From: Rugamonas brunnea
GTDB taxonomy: Bacteria; Pseudomonadota; Gammaproteobacteria; Burkholderiales; Burkholderiaceae_D
Assembly (NCBI RefSeq): GCF_014042345.1
Contig: NZ_JACEZT010000004.1
Location: 186,001-250,000, forward strand
Reading direction: 5' to 3'
Length of the DNA stretch: 64,000 nt
A program made the translations under genes and the position numbers. Positions 1 to 8,930 of this stretch are shown one piece after another (the stretch's first letter is position 1; every line of letters begins with the position of its first letter). The notes under the pieces are model-generated. The model ran no database searches. It was given only the letters and a program-made list of their open reading frames with translations, and had not been told where the DNA came from.

Positions 1-605
1 TCGCGCACCGCGTGGCCGATAAGCTCGGCTTCCACTATCTCGATTCGGGCGCGCTGTACCGCCTGACGGCGCTGTCGGCCCTGCGCCGCGGCACCTCGCT
101 CACGGACGAGCATGCGCTGGCCAAGGTGGCCGAGCACATGGCCTGCAGTTTCTCCGGCGGCGACATCATTCTGGCCCACGAGAACGTGACGGACGCCATC
201 CGCGCCGAGGAGGTGGGCAACACGGCCTCGCGCATCGCCGCCTTGCCGGCCGTGCGCCAGGCCCTGTACGGCCTGCAACTGAGTTTCCGCAAGACGCCGG
301 GCCTGGTGGCCGACGGGCGCGACATGGGCACGGTGATCTTCCCGCACGCCCCGCTCAAGGTGTTTTTGACGGCCAGTGTGGCGGCCCGTGCCGAGCGTCG
401 ATATAAGCAATTGATTGAGAAGGGAATTTCTGCTAATATGGAAGACCTTCTGATGGATTTGCAAGCGCGCGACGACCGGGATACGCACCGGGCCATCGCC
501 CCGCTGGTGCCCGCGGAGGGCGCCCATGTGCTCGACACCTCGCAAATCACGGCCGATCAGGCCGTCGAGCAGGTGCTCAAGTGGTATGCGGCGGAAGTGA
601 AATAA
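1..605 (+). CDS. cmk: Cytidylate kinase, 3' part (5' end outside window)
   Basis: This is the C-terminal ~200 residues of CMP/dCMP kinase, a cytosolic enzyme that phosphorylates CMP and dCMP from ATP in pyrimidine nucleotide supply. The frame is already open at base 3, so the N-terminal P-loop lies upstream of the window. Visible family motifs are YLDSGALYR near the left edge (CMP-binding region) and [11 protein letters not shown] followed by an Arg-rich LID stretch ([10 protein letters not shown]). The C-terminal [13 protein letters not shown] motif is also typical. It ends about 155 bp before rpsA, the usual cmk-rpsA order of proteobacteria. No terminator is obvious in the gap, so some read-through into rpsA is plausible (inference). 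Identification is secure. Confidence 0.96.
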   Translation, partial: AHRVADKLGFHYLDSGALYRLTALSALRRGTSLTDEHALAKVAEHMACSFSGGDIILAHENVTDAIRAEEVGNTASRIAALPAVRQALYGLQLSFRKTPGLVADGRDMGTVIFPHAPLKVFLTASVAARAERRYKQLIEKGISANMEDLLMDLQARDDRDTHRAIAPLVPAEGAHVLDTSQITADQAVEQVLKWYAAEVK

Positions 606-760
606 TTGCAATGTTTGTTGTAAAGCAGCGTGCGCAGCGGTTTGTGCGGCGCTGCTGTTGGTGCTGGAAGCGGGCCTGTGCCGGCCTCCGGCGTGTTAAA
701 ACCTTAACCCAGTTTAAGTCGCATCGTGCGATCTCTGCTGGCTAACCTAGTGTGAACCCT

Positions 761-2461
761 ATGTCTACTGCAACCACCGGTATGGAAAGTTTCGCAGCCC
801 TCTTCGAAGAGTCGCTGTCCCGTCAAGATATGCGCTCCGGCGAAGTGATCTCCGCTGAAGTCGTGCGTCTGGACCACAACTTCGTGATCGTGAACGCTGG
901 TCTGAAATCGGAAGCTTTCATCCCTGTTGAAGAATTCAAGAATGACCAAGGCGAACTGGAAGTCAAAGTAGGTGACTTCGTTTCCGTGGCCATCGAATCG
1001 CTGGAAAACGGTTTCGGCGATACCATCCTGTCGCGCGACAAGGCCAAGCGCCTGGCGTCGTGGCTGGCCCTGGAAAAGGCCATGGAGTCGGGCGAGATCG
1101 TCGTCGGCACCGTCAATGGCAAAGTCAAGGGCGGCCTGACCGTGCTGACCAACGGCATCCGCGCATTCCTGCCCGGTTCGCTGGTCGACACCCGTCCCGT
1201 CAAGGACACCACCCCGTTCGAAGGCAAGACCCTGGAATTCAAGGTCATCAAGCTGGACCGCAAGCGTAACAACGTCGTGCTGTCGCGCCGCGCCGTGATC
1301 GAAGCTTCGATGGGCGAAGAGCGCCAGAAGCTGATGGAAACCCTGAAAGAAGGCACGGTTGTGACCGGCGTCGTGAAGAACATCACCGACTACGGCGCGT
1401 TCGTGGACCTGGGCGGCATCGACGGCCTGCTGCACATCACCGACCTGGCATGGCGTCGTGTGCGTCACCCATCGGAAGTGCTGACCGTTGGCCAAGAGAT
1501 CACCGCGAAAGTCCTGAAGTACGATCAGGAAAAGAACCGCGTGTCCCTGGGCGTGAAGCAACTGGGCGACGATCCTTGGACCGGTCTGTCCCGTCGTTAC
1601 CCACAAGGCACCCGTCTGTTCGGCAAAGTCACCAACCTGACCGACTACGGCGCGTTCGTGGAAGTGGAACAGGGCATCGAAGGTCTGGTGCACGTGTCCG
1701 AAATGGACTGGACCAACAAGAACGTCGCTCCTAACAAAGTTGTCCAACTGGGCGACGAAGTGGAAGTCATGGTTCTGGAGATCGACGAAGAGCGTCGCCG
1801 TATTTCGCTGGGCATGAAGCAGTGCAAGGCGAACCCATGGGATGACTTCGGCGTGACCCACAAGAAGGGCGACAAGGTCAAGGGCGCCATCAAGTCGATC
1901 ACCGACTTCGGCGTGTTCATCGGCCTGGCTGGCAACATCGACGGCCTGGTGCACCTGTCCGACCTGTCCTGGACCGAGTCCGGCGAAGAAGCCGTGCGCA
2001 AGTTCAAGAAGGGCGACGAGCTGGAAGCCATCGTGCTGGCCATCGACGTCGAGCGCGAGCGCGTTTCCCTGGGCGTGAAGCAGCTGGAAGGCGACCCGTT
2101 CAACAACTTCGCCGCCATGAACGACAAAGGTTCGCTGGTATCGGGCACTGTGAAATCGGTTGAGCCTAAGGGCGCCGTGATCCAGCTGTCGGACGAAGTC
2201 GAAGGCTACCTGCGCGCTTCGGAAATCTCGCGTGACCGCGTGGAAGACGCTGGCACCCACCTGAAAGTGGGCGACACCGTGGAAGCCCTGGTGATCAACA
2301 TCGACCGCAAGGCCCGCAGCATCCAACTGTCGATCAAAGCGAAAGACAGCGCCGAGACCGCGGAAGCCATGCAGAAGATGGCCGCTACCGACAACAACGC
2401 AGCTTCGGGCACCACCAGCCTGGGCGCGCTGCTGAAGGCCAAGCTCGACACCAAGAACTAA
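761..2461 (+). CDS. rpsA: 30S ribosomal protein S1
   Basis: Ribosomal protein S1, 566 aa, which binds mRNA leaders on the 30S subunit and helps initiation on structured or weak-SD messages. Six S1/OB-fold repeats can be read across the protein. Repeats of the [12 protein letters not shown](I)DGLLH type near residues 205, 292 and 377 are the most regular; the first two and the last are more diverged, as usual in S1. The ATG at 761 gives [19 protein letters not shown], a typical beta-proteobacterial start; an in-frame GTG nine bases upstream lacks support. It is followed 11 bp later by ihfB, the conserved rpsA-ihfB pair. Codon use is strongly biased, as for a highly expressed gene. Confidence 0.98.
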   Translation: MSTATTGMESFAALFEESLSRQDMRSGEVISAEVVRLDHNFVIVNAGLKSEAFIPVEEFKNDQGELEVKVGDFVSVAIESLENGFGDTILSRDKAKRLASWLALEKAMESGEIVVGTVNGKVKGGLTVLTNGIRAFLPGSLVDTRPVKDTTPFEGKTLEFKVIKLDRKRNNVVLSRRAVIEASMGEERQKLMETLKEGTVVTGVVKNITDYGAFVDLGGIDGLLHITDLAWRRVRHPSEVLTVGQEITAKVLKYDQEKNRVSLGVKQLGDDPWTGLSRRYPQGTRLFGKVTNLTDYGAFVEVEQGIEGLVHVSEMDWTNKNVAPNKVVQLGDEVEVMVLEIDEERRRISLGMKQCKANPWDDFGVTHKKGDKVKGAIKSITDFGVFIGLAGNIDGLVHLSDLSWTESGEEAVRKFKKGDELEAIVLAIDVERERVSLGVKQLEGDPFNNFAAMNDKGSLVSGTVKSVEPKGAVIQLSDEVEGYLRASEISRDRVEDAGTHLKVGDTVEALVINIDRKARSIQLSIKAKDSAETAEAMQKMAATDNNAASGTTSLGALLKAKLDTKN

Positions 2462-2472
2462 GAATTCGCTAG

Positions 2473-2778
2473 ATGACCAAGTCCGAGTTGATCAACCGCC
2501 TGGCTGAGCGCTATTCTCAGCTGGTGGCCAAAGATGCGGAATACGCCGTCAAGACCATTCTCGATGCGATGACCACCGCCCTGGCGAGTGGCCAGCGCAT
2601 CGAGATCCGCGGTTTTGGCAGCTTTGCCCTCAACAGCCGGCCACCGCGCATAGGACGCAATCCCAAGTCCGGCGACAAGGTGATGGTGCCCGAAAAACGG
2701 GTGCCCCACTTCAAGCCGGGCAAGCAGTTGCGCGAGCGGGTCGACGCGATGGTCGGGCAACCGATCATCGAGGACTGA
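2473..2778 (+). CDS. ihfB: Integration host factor subunit beta
   Basis: IHF beta subunit, 101 aa, a HU-family nucleoid protein that with IhfA bends DNA sharply at specific sites in recombination, replication initiation and sigma-54 promoters. The whole DNABII fold is present: N-terminal [17 protein letters not shown] helix, the GFGSF motif, and the beta-arm containing [23 protein letters not shown] with the intercalating proline. Length matches the family (94-105 aa). The gene lies 11 bp after rpsA and ends just before an intrinsic terminator, so rpsA-ihfB forms one transcription unit (inference from spacing). Confidence 0.97.
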   Translation: MTKSELINRLAERYSQLVAKDAEYAVKTILDAMTTALASGQRIEIRGFGSFALNSRPPRIGRNPKSGDKVMVPEKRVPHFKPGKQLRERVDAMVGQPIIED

Positions 2779-2800
2779 AGCGTCTGAAGGATTCGATGTA

Positions 2801-2832
2801 AAAAAGCGGCGTCCGTGGATGCCGCTTTTTTT
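2801..2832 (+). terminator. Intrinsic terminator after ihfB
   Basis: A 10-bp perfect stem (2801-2810 with 2821-2830) of the form A5-GCGGC / GCCGC-T5 encloses a 10-nt loop and is followed by more T residues. It closes the rpsA-ihfB unit. The A-rich 5' arm could also make it work on the opposite strand, although no minus-strand gene approaches it. Confidence 0.85.
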
Positions 2833-2903
2833 ATCCATTTTGTCGTAACCGGATTCTGGTGCCATACTGTCGCTCTTTGAATTCCGGAACAGGAACCAGG
2901 CTA

Positions 2904-3209
2904 ATGAAATTCATATCCACGATCATTGGATTCGTTCTTTTCGTCTTGTTTTTTGGTTTTGCCCTGAAAAATACCCAGGAAGTGGATCTGCACTTCTTCC
3001 TCAATTATGAGCTGCGCGGCCCGCTGGTGCTGATGCTGCTCGGATTCTTCGTGGCCGGCGCCGTCCTCGGCGTGCTGGCGCTCACCCCCACCGTGTTCCG
3101 CCACCGGCGCGAAACGACCAAACACAAAACCACCATCGCGACGCTGCAAACGACGGCGCAGCAGGCCACCGCCCAGCCGCAGCCCGATAGCGTCAACACC
3201 CAGCAGTGA
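2904..3209 (+). CDS. lapA: LapA domain (DUF1049) inner-membrane protein
   Basis: Small inner-membrane protein, 101 aa, of the LapA/DUF1049 family. Two hydrophobic segments are evident: residues ~4-22 (IIGFVLFVLFFGFALKN) and ~40-63 (GPLVLMLLGFFVAGAVLGVL). The tail is hydrophilic, Thr/Gln-rich and probably cytoplasmic. In E. coli, LapA partners with LapB in setting LPS level by regulating LpxC turnover through FtsH; the adjacency to lapB here supports the same role. The ATG at 2904 is chosen because an AGGAACCAGG stretch lies just upstream and the protein then begins directly with the first membrane helix. It is 45 bp from lapB. Confidence 0.88.
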   Translation: MKFISTIIGFVLFVLFFGFALKNTQEVDLHFFLNYELRGPLVLMLLGFFVAGAVLGVLALTPTVFRHRRETTKHKTTIATLQTTAQQATAQPQPDSVNTQQ

Positions 3210-3254
3210 TGCCCACCGCATCGCGCACCGACCAACGATCACACAACAACACGC

Positions 3255-4430
3255 ATGGAATTTGAACTCTGGTGGTTACTGGGCATCCCCGTCTTCTTCG
3301 GACTGGGCTGGATCGCCGCGCGGGTCGACATCCGCCAACTGGTGTCGGAGTCGCGTAGCCTGCCGCGCGGCTATTTCAAGGGCCTGAACTTCCTGCTCAA
3401 CGAGCAGCCCGACAAGGCCATCGACGCCTTCATCGAAATCGTCAAGCTGGACCCGGAAACGGCCGACATGCACTTCGCCCTCGGCAACCTGTTCCGCCGC
3501 CGCGGCGAGACTGAGCGCGCCATCCGCGTGCACCAGAACCTGCTGTCGCGGCCCGACCTGCCGCTGGAGCAGCAGGTGCACGCCCGCTATGAGCTGGGCA
3601 TGGACTACCTGAAGGCCGGCCTGCTGGACCGCGCCGAGGAAACCTTCAACCAGCTGCTCGACTCGCAATACGCGGTGCAGGCGCGGCGCGCGCTGCTGGA
3701 GATTTTCCAGCGCGAGAAGGAATGGCCGCGCGCCATCGAGGCGGCGCTGGGCCTGCAGGAAGCGGGCGCCGGTTCGCGCCAGAAGGAGATCGCCCAGTTC
3801 TACTGCGAGCTGGCGCAGGACGCGCTGGTGCACATGCACCCGGAAGACGCGCTGCCGCTGCTGGAAAAATCGCTGCAGGCCGACCGCACCAATGTGCGCG
3901 CCACGCTGCTGATCGGCGACGCCCAGCTGGCCCAGGGCGATGTGGAAGGCGCGTTGCTGACGTGGCGCCGCGTGGAACAGCAAAGCGTGCCGCATGTGGC
4001 GCTGGTGGCGCAACGCCTGATGGACGGCTACACCAAGGTGGGCCGGCCGCAGGAAGGCGTCAACCTGCTCAAGTCCTACCTGGAGCAGGCATCGTCGATC
4101 GACCTGATCGAAGTGGTGTTCAAGGCTGTGATCGAGCTCGATGGCGTGGACGCGGCCAAGCAGCTGGTGAGCGCGGAACTGCGCCGCACGCCGACCCTGC
4201 TGGGCCTGGACAAGCTGCTCGAAGCGCGCCTGATGGATGCGCCGGCCGCGCTGTGGTCGGAACTGTCGATGGTGAAGAACCTCGTGCACGGCTACACCCA
4301 GAAGCTGGCGCGCTACCAGTGCAGCCATTGCGGCTTCAAGGCGCGCCAGTTCTACTGGCAGTGCCCCGGTTGCAGCCGGTGGGAGACTTACCCTCCGCGC
4401 CGCACCGAAGAATTGAATGTGATGAATTAA
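3255..4430 (+). CDS. lapB: LPS assembly protein B (TPR protein with rubredoxin-like metal site)
   Basis: LapB (YciM), 391 aa, an inner-membrane-anchored scaffold facing the cytoplasm that brings LpxC to FtsH and so limits LPS synthesis. An N-terminal membrane anchor ([17 protein letters not shown], residues ~6-22) precedes a long series of TPR repeats (e.g. [31 protein letters not shown]). The C-terminus has a rubredoxin-type knuckle with two Cys pairs: CSHCGF near residue 351 and [12 protein letters not shown] near 371. Length matches the E. coli protein (389 aa). It follows lapA by 45 bp. No clear Shine-Dalgarno sequence precedes the ATG. Confidence 0.95.
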   Translation: MEFELWWLLGIPVFFGLGWIAARVDIRQLVSESRSLPRGYFKGLNFLLNEQPDKAIDAFIEIVKLDPETADMHFALGNLFRRRGETERAIRVHQNLLSRPDLPLEQQVHARYELGMDYLKAGLLDRAEETFNQLLDSQYAVQARRALLEIFQREKEWPRAIEAALGLQEAGAGSRQKEIAQFYCELAQDALVHMHPEDALPLLEKSLQADRTNVRATLLIGDAQLAQGDVEGALLTWRRVEQQSVPHVALVAQRLMDGYTKVGRPQEGVNLLKSYLEQASSIDLIEVVFKAVIELDGVDAAKQLVSAELRRTPTLLGLDKLLEARLMDAPAALWSELSMVKNLVHGYTQKLARYQCSHCGFKARQFYWQCPGCSRWETYPPRRTEELNVMN

Positions 4431-4432
4431 CG

Positions 4433-4454
4433 GGGCCGTTGCGGGCCCAATTTT
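4433..4454 (+). terminator. Possible weak intrinsic terminator between lapB and ugd
   Basis: A short GC-only stem (GGGCC at 4433-4437 with GGCCC at 4444-4448, 6-nt loop) is followed by AATTTT. The stem is only 5 bp and lies directly upstream of the ugd ribosome-binding site, so it may attenuate rather than end transcription. Confidence 0.4.
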
Positions 4455-4470
4455 AAGTAGGCGGAACAAC

Positions 4471-5838
4471 ATGAAAATCACCATTATCGGCACCGGCTAT
4501 GTAGGCCTGGTCACGGGCGCCTGCCTGGCGGAACTGGGCAACGACGTCTTCTGCCTCGACGTCGACGAGCGCAAGATCAATATGCTCAACAGCGGCGGCA
4601 TCCCCATCCACGAACCGGGCCTGGAAGAAGTGGTGGCGCGCAACCGCGCCGCCGGCCGCCTGCAGTTCTCGACCGACGTGGCGGCCGCCGTGGCCCACGG
4701 CACGCTGCAGTTCATCGCCGTCGGCACGCCGCCCGACGAAGACGGCTCGGCCGACCTGCAATACGTGCTGGCCGCCGCCCGCAACATCGGCAAGCACATG
4801 ACCGACTACAAGGTGGTGATCGACAAGTCCACCGTCCCCGTGGGTACGGCCGACCGTGTCAAGGCCGCCGTGCAGGCCGAGCTGGACGCGCGCGGCGTGG
4901 CCGTGCCGTTCTCGGTCGTCTCCAACCCCGAGTTCCTGAAAGAGGGCGCGGCGGTGGAAGACTTCATGCGCCCGGACCGCATCGTGATCGGCTGCGACGA
5001 CACGCCCGAAGGCGAGCGCGCCCACGGCCTGATGAAAAAGCTGTACACGCCCTTCAACCGCAACCACGAGCGCACCTTCTGGATGGATGTGCGTTCGGCC
5101 GAATTCACCAAGTACGCCGCCAACGCCATGCTGGCCACCCGCATCTCGTTCATGAACGAACTGGCCAACCTGGCCGACGAAGTGGGCGCCGACATCGAAG
5201 CGGTCCGCCACGGCATCGGATCCGACCCGCGCATCGGCCACAGCTTCCTGTACGCCGGCGCCGGGTACGGCGGCTCGTGCTTCCCGAAAGACGTGCAGGC
5301 GCTGGAGCGCACGGCGCGCCAGTACGACCAGGATTTGCTGATCCTGCGCGCGGTGGAAGCGGTCAACGACAAGCAGAAGCTGGTGCTGGGCAAAAAGGTC
5401 AACGCGCGCTTCGGCGACGACTTGAACGGCAAGCACTTCGCCGTCTGGGGCCTGGCCTTCAAGCCCAACACGGACGACATGCGCGAAGCCCCGGCCCGCG
5501 TGCTGCTGCGCCAGTTGCTCGACAGCGGCGCCACGGTGGCCGTGTACGACCCGGTGGCGATGGACGAAGCGCGCCGCGTGCTGGCGCTCGACTTCAACGC
5601 GGCCGAACTGGCCCGCATCCGTTTCGCCACCAGCCCGATGGACACGCTGACGGGCGCTGACGCGCTGGTCATCGTCACCGAATGGAAGGCGTTCCGCAGC
5701 CCCGACTTCGACCGCATCAAGGCCAGCCTGAAGAACGCCGTCATCTTCGACGGCCGCAACCTGTTCGAACCGGAAGTGATGGCCGAAGCGGGCTTCGAAT
5801 ACCACGGTATCGGCCGTTCCATCCACACCCGCGTGTAA
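4471..5838 (+). CDS. ugd: UDP-glucose 6-dehydrogenase
   Basis: UDP-glucose dehydrogenase, 455 aa, cytosolic, oxidising UDP-glucose to UDP-glucuronate with two NAD+; the product feeds capsule, exopolysaccharide or LPS sugars. The Rossmann motif [17 protein letters not shown] starts at residue ~7. The catalytic cysteine lies in [16 protein letters not shown] (residue ~270), and the C-terminal UDP-binding domain includes [16 protein letters not shown]. Length is normal for the short bacterial form. A good AGGCGG site precedes the ATG at 4471. hldA starts 3 bp after its stop, so the two are co-transcribed and probably translationally coupled. Confidence 0.96.
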   Translation: MKITIIGTGYVGLVTGACLAELGNDVFCLDVDERKINMLNSGGIPIHEPGLEEVVARNRAAGRLQFSTDVAAAVAHGTLQFIAVGTPPDEDGSADLQYVLAAARNIGKHMTDYKVVIDKSTVPVGTADRVKAAVQAELDARGVAVPFSVVSNPEFLKEGAAVEDFMRPDRIVIGCDDTPEGERAHGLMKKLYTPFNRNHERTFWMDVRSAEFTKYAANAMLATRISFMNELANLADEVGADIEAVRHGIGSDPRIGHSFLYAGAGYGGSCFPKDVQALERTARQYDQDLLILRAVEAVNDKQKLVLGKKVNARFGDDLNGKHFAVWGLAFKPNTDDMREAPARVLLRQLLDSGATVAVYDPVAMDEARRVLALDFNAAELARIRFATSPMDTLTGADALVIVTEWKAFRSPDFDRIKASLKNAVIFDGRNLFEPEVMAEAGFEYHGIGRSIHTRV

Positions 5839-5841
5839 GAG

Positions 5842-6792
5842 GTGGCAGTGAGTACCAATGTAGCGACCTACAAGGGCCCGGCGCTGGACCAGGTGCGCAT
5901 CCTGGTGGTGGGCGACGTGATGCTGGACCGTTACTGGTTCGGTGACGTCAGCCGCATTTCGCCGGAAGCGCCGGTGCCCATCGTACGCATCGAAAAACGC
6001 GAAGCGCGCCTGGGCGGCGCGGCCAACGTGGCACGCAACGCCGCCGCGCTGGGCGCCCACGCCGGCCTGCTGGGCGTGGTGGGCGCCGACGAGGCGGGCG
6101 CGGAAGTGGAGCAGATGCTGCAGGATGGCGGCATCCGCAGCTATCTGAAGCGCGACGAAGCCATCTCCACCATCATCAAGCTGCGCGTGATCGGTCGCCA
6201 GCAGCAGATGGTGCGTATCGACTTCGAGGAACCGCCGACGGACGCCGTGCTGCGCGACAAGCTGGTGCAGTTCCAGACCCTGCTGCCCGATTACGACGTG
6301 ATCGTGCTGTCGGACTACGCCAAGGGCAGCCTGGTGAACGTGGCCGACATGATCGCCGCCGCGCGCGCCGCCGGCAAGGTGGTGATGGTCGATCCCAAGG
6401 GCGACGACTTCACGCGCTACGTGGGCGCCACCGTGCTCACGCCCAACAAGTCCGAACTGCGCCGCATCGTCGGCAGCTGGAACAGCGAGGAGCAGCTAAC
6501 GGCCAAGGCCCAGCAACTGCGCAGCGACCTGAAACTGGACGCCTTGCTGCTGACCCGCTCGGAGGAGGGCATGACGCTGTACACGGAACATGAACGCTTC
6601 CACATGCCGGCCGCCGCGCGCGAAGTGTACGACGTCTCCGGCGCCGGCGACACGGTGATCGCCACCATGGCCGCCATGCTGGGCGCCGGCGAAGGCTGGC
6701 AGAAAGCGGTGGAGACGGCCAACCGGGCCGGCGGCATCGTGGTGGGCAAACTGGGCACGGCCACCGTCACGCGCGAGGAATTGTTCGGCTGA
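5842..6792 (+). CDS. hldA: D-glycero-beta-D-manno-heptose-7-phosphate kinase (RfaE domain I)
   Basis: Cytosolic PfkB-family sugar kinase, 316 aa, that phosphorylates D-glycero-D-manno-heptose 7-phosphate at C1 in the ADP-heptose pathway for LPS inner core. The two PfkB signatures are visible: GGAANVARNAAALGA near residue 55 and VSGAGDTVIATMAA near 265, the latter holding the catalytic Asp. It ends at about the length of HldE domain I; the adenylyltransferase half of E. coli HldE is absent, as is normal for beta-proteobacteria, where RfaE2 is separate. A GTG start at 5842 lies 3 bp after ugd. The epimerase gene hldD, often next in related genomes, is not here. Confidence 0.93.
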   Translation: MAVSTNVATYKGPALDQVRILVVGDVMLDRYWFGDVSRISPEAPVPIVRIEKREARLGGAANVARNAAALGAHAGLLGVVGADEAGAEVEQMLQDGGIRSYLKRDEAISTIIKLRVIGRQQQMVRIDFEEPPTDAVLRDKLVQFQTLLPDYDVIVLSDYAKGSLVNVADMIAAARAAGKVVMVDPKGDDFTRYVGATVLTPNKSELRRIVGSWNSEEQLTAKAQQLRSDLKLDALLLTRSEEGMTLYTEHERFHMPAAAREVYDVSGAGDTVIATMAAMLGAGEGWQKAVETANRAGGIVVGKLGTATVTREELFG

Positions 6793-6827
6793 CGCCATTG
6801 GCTGCACACAATTCGGGACGCAACGAC

Positions 6828-6867
6828 TCGGGACGTAACATGACTGGTGTTACGTCCCGATTTTTTT
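6828..6867 (+). terminator. Strong intrinsic terminator after hldA
   Basis: A perfect 13-bp stem (6828-6840 pairing with 6848-6860) with a 7-nt loop is followed by seven T residues. It closes the ugd-hldA unit and separates it from the comEA-like gene. Confidence 0.93.
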
Positions 6868-6989
6868 CGGGTTTGCGCCAGCTCATGGGGCGTTGTCATT
6901 TTGCTGTCAACCGGCGTCCGCCCGGGCCGTTATAGGGATTCAGGGCACGTTGGCGGTCCTGCTTCCTCACTCACTTTGGAGATGACGAC

Positions 6990-7394
6990 ATGTTCAAGAA
7001 ACTATTGCTGGCGGTTGCTACCCTGATTGCGACGATGAGCTTTGCGTTTGCACAGGTCGATGTCAACAAGGCCGATGCGGCCGCACTCGATTCCGTGAAG
7101 GGCATCGGCCCGGCCAAATCGAAGGCCATCATCGAGGAACGCACCAAGGGCGGCGACTTCAAGGACTGGGCCGACCTGGAAAAACGCGTCAAGGGTATTG
7201 GCGAGAAGAACTCCATCAAGCTGTCCGAAGCAGGCCTGCAAGTGAACGGCAAGTCCAAGGAAGGCGCGCCGGCCAAGCCGATGGCCGCCAGCAGCAAGCC
7301 GGCAGCGGCCGCGAAGGGCGCCAAGTCGATGCCGGCTTCCGCTTCCGCCATGGCATCCGGCTCCGCCTCGGCCGACAGCAAGGCCAAGAAGTAA
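6990..7394 (+). CDS. Secreted ComEA-like helix-hairpin-helix DNA-binding protein
   Basis: Predicted exported protein, 134 aa, with a signal peptide (MFKKLLLAVATLIATMSFAFA, cleavage after ~21). One ComEA-type double helix-hairpin-helix domain follows (VDVNKADAAALDSVKGIGPAKSKAI, then DLEKRVKGIGEKN). ComEA proteins bind incoming double-stranded DNA in the periplasm during transformation; a role in DNA uptake is inferred from the fold alone. The C-terminal ~45 residues are a low-complexity Ala/Ser/Lys/Met tail that could add non-specific DNA affinity. It is transcribed alone between two terminators, and no other com genes are in the window. GGAG precedes the ATG. Confidence 0.85.
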   Translation: MFKKLLLAVATLIATMSFAFAQVDVNKADAAALDSVKGIGPAKSKAIIEERTKGGDFKDWADLEKRVKGIGEKNSIKLSEAGLQVNGKSKEGAPAKPMAASSKPAAAAKGAKSMPASASAMASGSASADSKAKK

Positions 7395-7415
7395 GCTGCG
7401 CGCATCGCGCACACA

Positions 7416-7446
7416 ACCCCGCCAGCGCGAGCTCGCGGGGTTTTTT
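7416..7446 (+). terminator. Intrinsic terminator after comEA-like gene
   Basis: A 7-bp stem ACCCCGC/GCGGGGT (7416-7422 with 7435-7441) is followed by a run of six T residues (7441-7446). Confidence 0.82.
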
Positions 7447-7512
7447 GTATCCGGCGGCAATATAAGTTGCTTTCCGTGCGAAGATGATGCGTCCCCTGAC
7501 AGGAGAGTCCAG

Positions 7513-8907
7513 ATGAAGCACCGCATCGCCACCCGCTCCAGCTTATTCCTGCTGACCGCCATCCTTGCCGCCCGCGCTGGCGCCGTGCCGGCATCCGAGC
7601 CCGCATCTGGTCCCGATTTGCAGCGCCACCAGCCCCAGATCGACCAGATCGTCAGCCACATTTCACCCCAGCGCATTGAAGGCTACATCCGCAAGCTGGT
7701 CGGCTTCAAGACCCGCCACACCATGTCCGACACGGTGTCCGACACGGAGGGCATAGGGGCCGCGCGGCGCTGGATCAAGGCGGAACTGGAGCGTTGCGGC
7801 GCGGCCGACGGCGGCCGCCTGCAGGTGGCGTTCGACAGCCACATCTCGCCCGTTTCTGCGCGCATCAGCAAACCGACGGAAGTGGTGAACGTGGTGGCGA
7901 CCCTGCCCGGCACACAGCCCGCGTCGGCCGCGCGCATGTATGTGGTCAGCGGTCACTACGACTCGCGCAACAGCGACATCATGGACGCCAGCGGCGCCGC
8001 GCCCGGCGCCAACGACGACGCCTCCGGCACGGCCGCCGTGATGGAAATGGCATGCGTGATGGCGCGCCACCATTTCGATGCCACGCTGGTCTTCATGACG
8101 GTAGCCGGCGAGGAGCAGGGCTTGCTGGGCGCCACCCACTGGGCCGAGCAGGCCAGCGCGCGCAAGCTCGACATCGCCGGCATGTTCACCAACGACATCA
8201 TCGGCAGCTCGCACGATGAACACGGCAAGATCGACAATACGCAGGTGCGCCTGTTCGCGGAAGGTTTACCGGTGCAGAAGGAGAACAGCGCCACCGTGCG
8301 CACGCTGGTGCAAACGGGCGGCGAGAATGATTCATTGTCGCGCCAGTTGGCGCGCGCCGTGAAGGCGGCCGGCGAGCGCTATGTGCCTGGCTTCAAGGTC
8401 AACATCATCCAGCGGCGTGACCGCTACCTGCGCGGCGGCGACCACATGCCTTTCCTGGAGCGCGGCTACGCGGCGCTGCGCTTCACGGAACCGGCCGAGG
8501 ATTTCTCGCACCAGCACCAGGACCTGCGCACGGAGAACGGCAAGGTCTATGGCGACCTGCCGCAGTTCGACGATTTCGATTACATCGCCCGCGTGGCGCG
8601 CGTGAACGCGGCGGCGCTGGCCTCGCTGGCGCTGGCGCCAGCCGCGCCGCGCCAGGTGCAGGTGCGCACGGCGCAACTGGAAAACGATACGGCGCTGCTG
8701 TGGCAACCCAATGCCGAGCCGGACCTGGCCGGCTACCGCGTCGTCTGGCGCGCGACGGACGCCCCGGACTGGCAGGGCGCCCAATTCGTCGGCAAGGTCA
8801 CGGGATACCGCGTACCGCTGTCGAAGGACAATTACTACTTCGGCGTGCAGGCCGTCGACCAGGACGGCAACGTCAGCCCGGCCAGTTATCCCGTGCCGTT
8901 ACGCTGA
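7513..8907 (+). CDS. Secreted M28-family zinc metallopeptidase with C-terminal Fn3-like domain
   Basis: Exported aminopeptidase-type M28 metallopeptidase, 464 aa. Residues 1-24 form a signal peptide. The di-zinc ligands are recognisable: H148 in SGHYDSRN, D168/D169 in PGANDDASG, E200/E201 in AGEEQGLLG, D228 in TNDIIG, and a C-terminal His near 333-335 (EDFSHQHQ). Residues ~378-464 form a beta-rich fibronectin-III-like module (LLWQPNAEPDLAGYRVVWR, ending in GNVSPASYP), a common appendage of secreted hydrolases. The substrate is unknown; peptide scavenging is the default inference. AGGAGAG upstream supports the ATG at 7513. It converges on the flavoprotein gene with a 23-bp gap. Confidence 0.9.
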   Translation: MKHRIATRSSLFLLTAILAARAGAVPASEPASGPDLQRHQPQIDQIVSHISPQRIEGYIRKLVGFKTRHTMSDTVSDTEGIGAARRWIKAELERCGAADGGRLQVAFDSHISPVSARISKPTEVVNVVATLPGTQPASAARMYVVSGHYDSRNSDIMDASGAAPGANDDASGTAAVMEMACVMARHHFDATLVFMTVAGEEQGLLGATHWAEQASARKLDIAGMFTNDIIGSSHDEHGKIDNTQVRLFAEGLPVQKENSATVRTLVQTGGENDSLSRQLARAVKAAGERYVPGFKVNIIQRRDRYLRGGDHMPFLERGYAALRFTEPAEDFSHQHQDLRTENGKVYGDLPQFDDFDYIARVARVNAAALASLALAPAAPRQVQVRTAQLENDTALLWQPNAEPDLAGYRVVWRATDAPDWQGAQFVGKVTGYRVPLSKDNYYFGVQAVDQDGNVSPASYPVPLR

Positions 8908-8930
8908 TGGCCGCGACGAACGGCTGATTG

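Noticed and set aside
704..2326. A 540-codon minus-strand frame
   Set aside because: Antisense to rpsA, whose protein is unmistakable; composition is shadow-like.
5842..6792. Bifunctional HldE
   Set aside because: The protein ends after the kinase domain, before a terminator; no adenylyltransferase motif follows.
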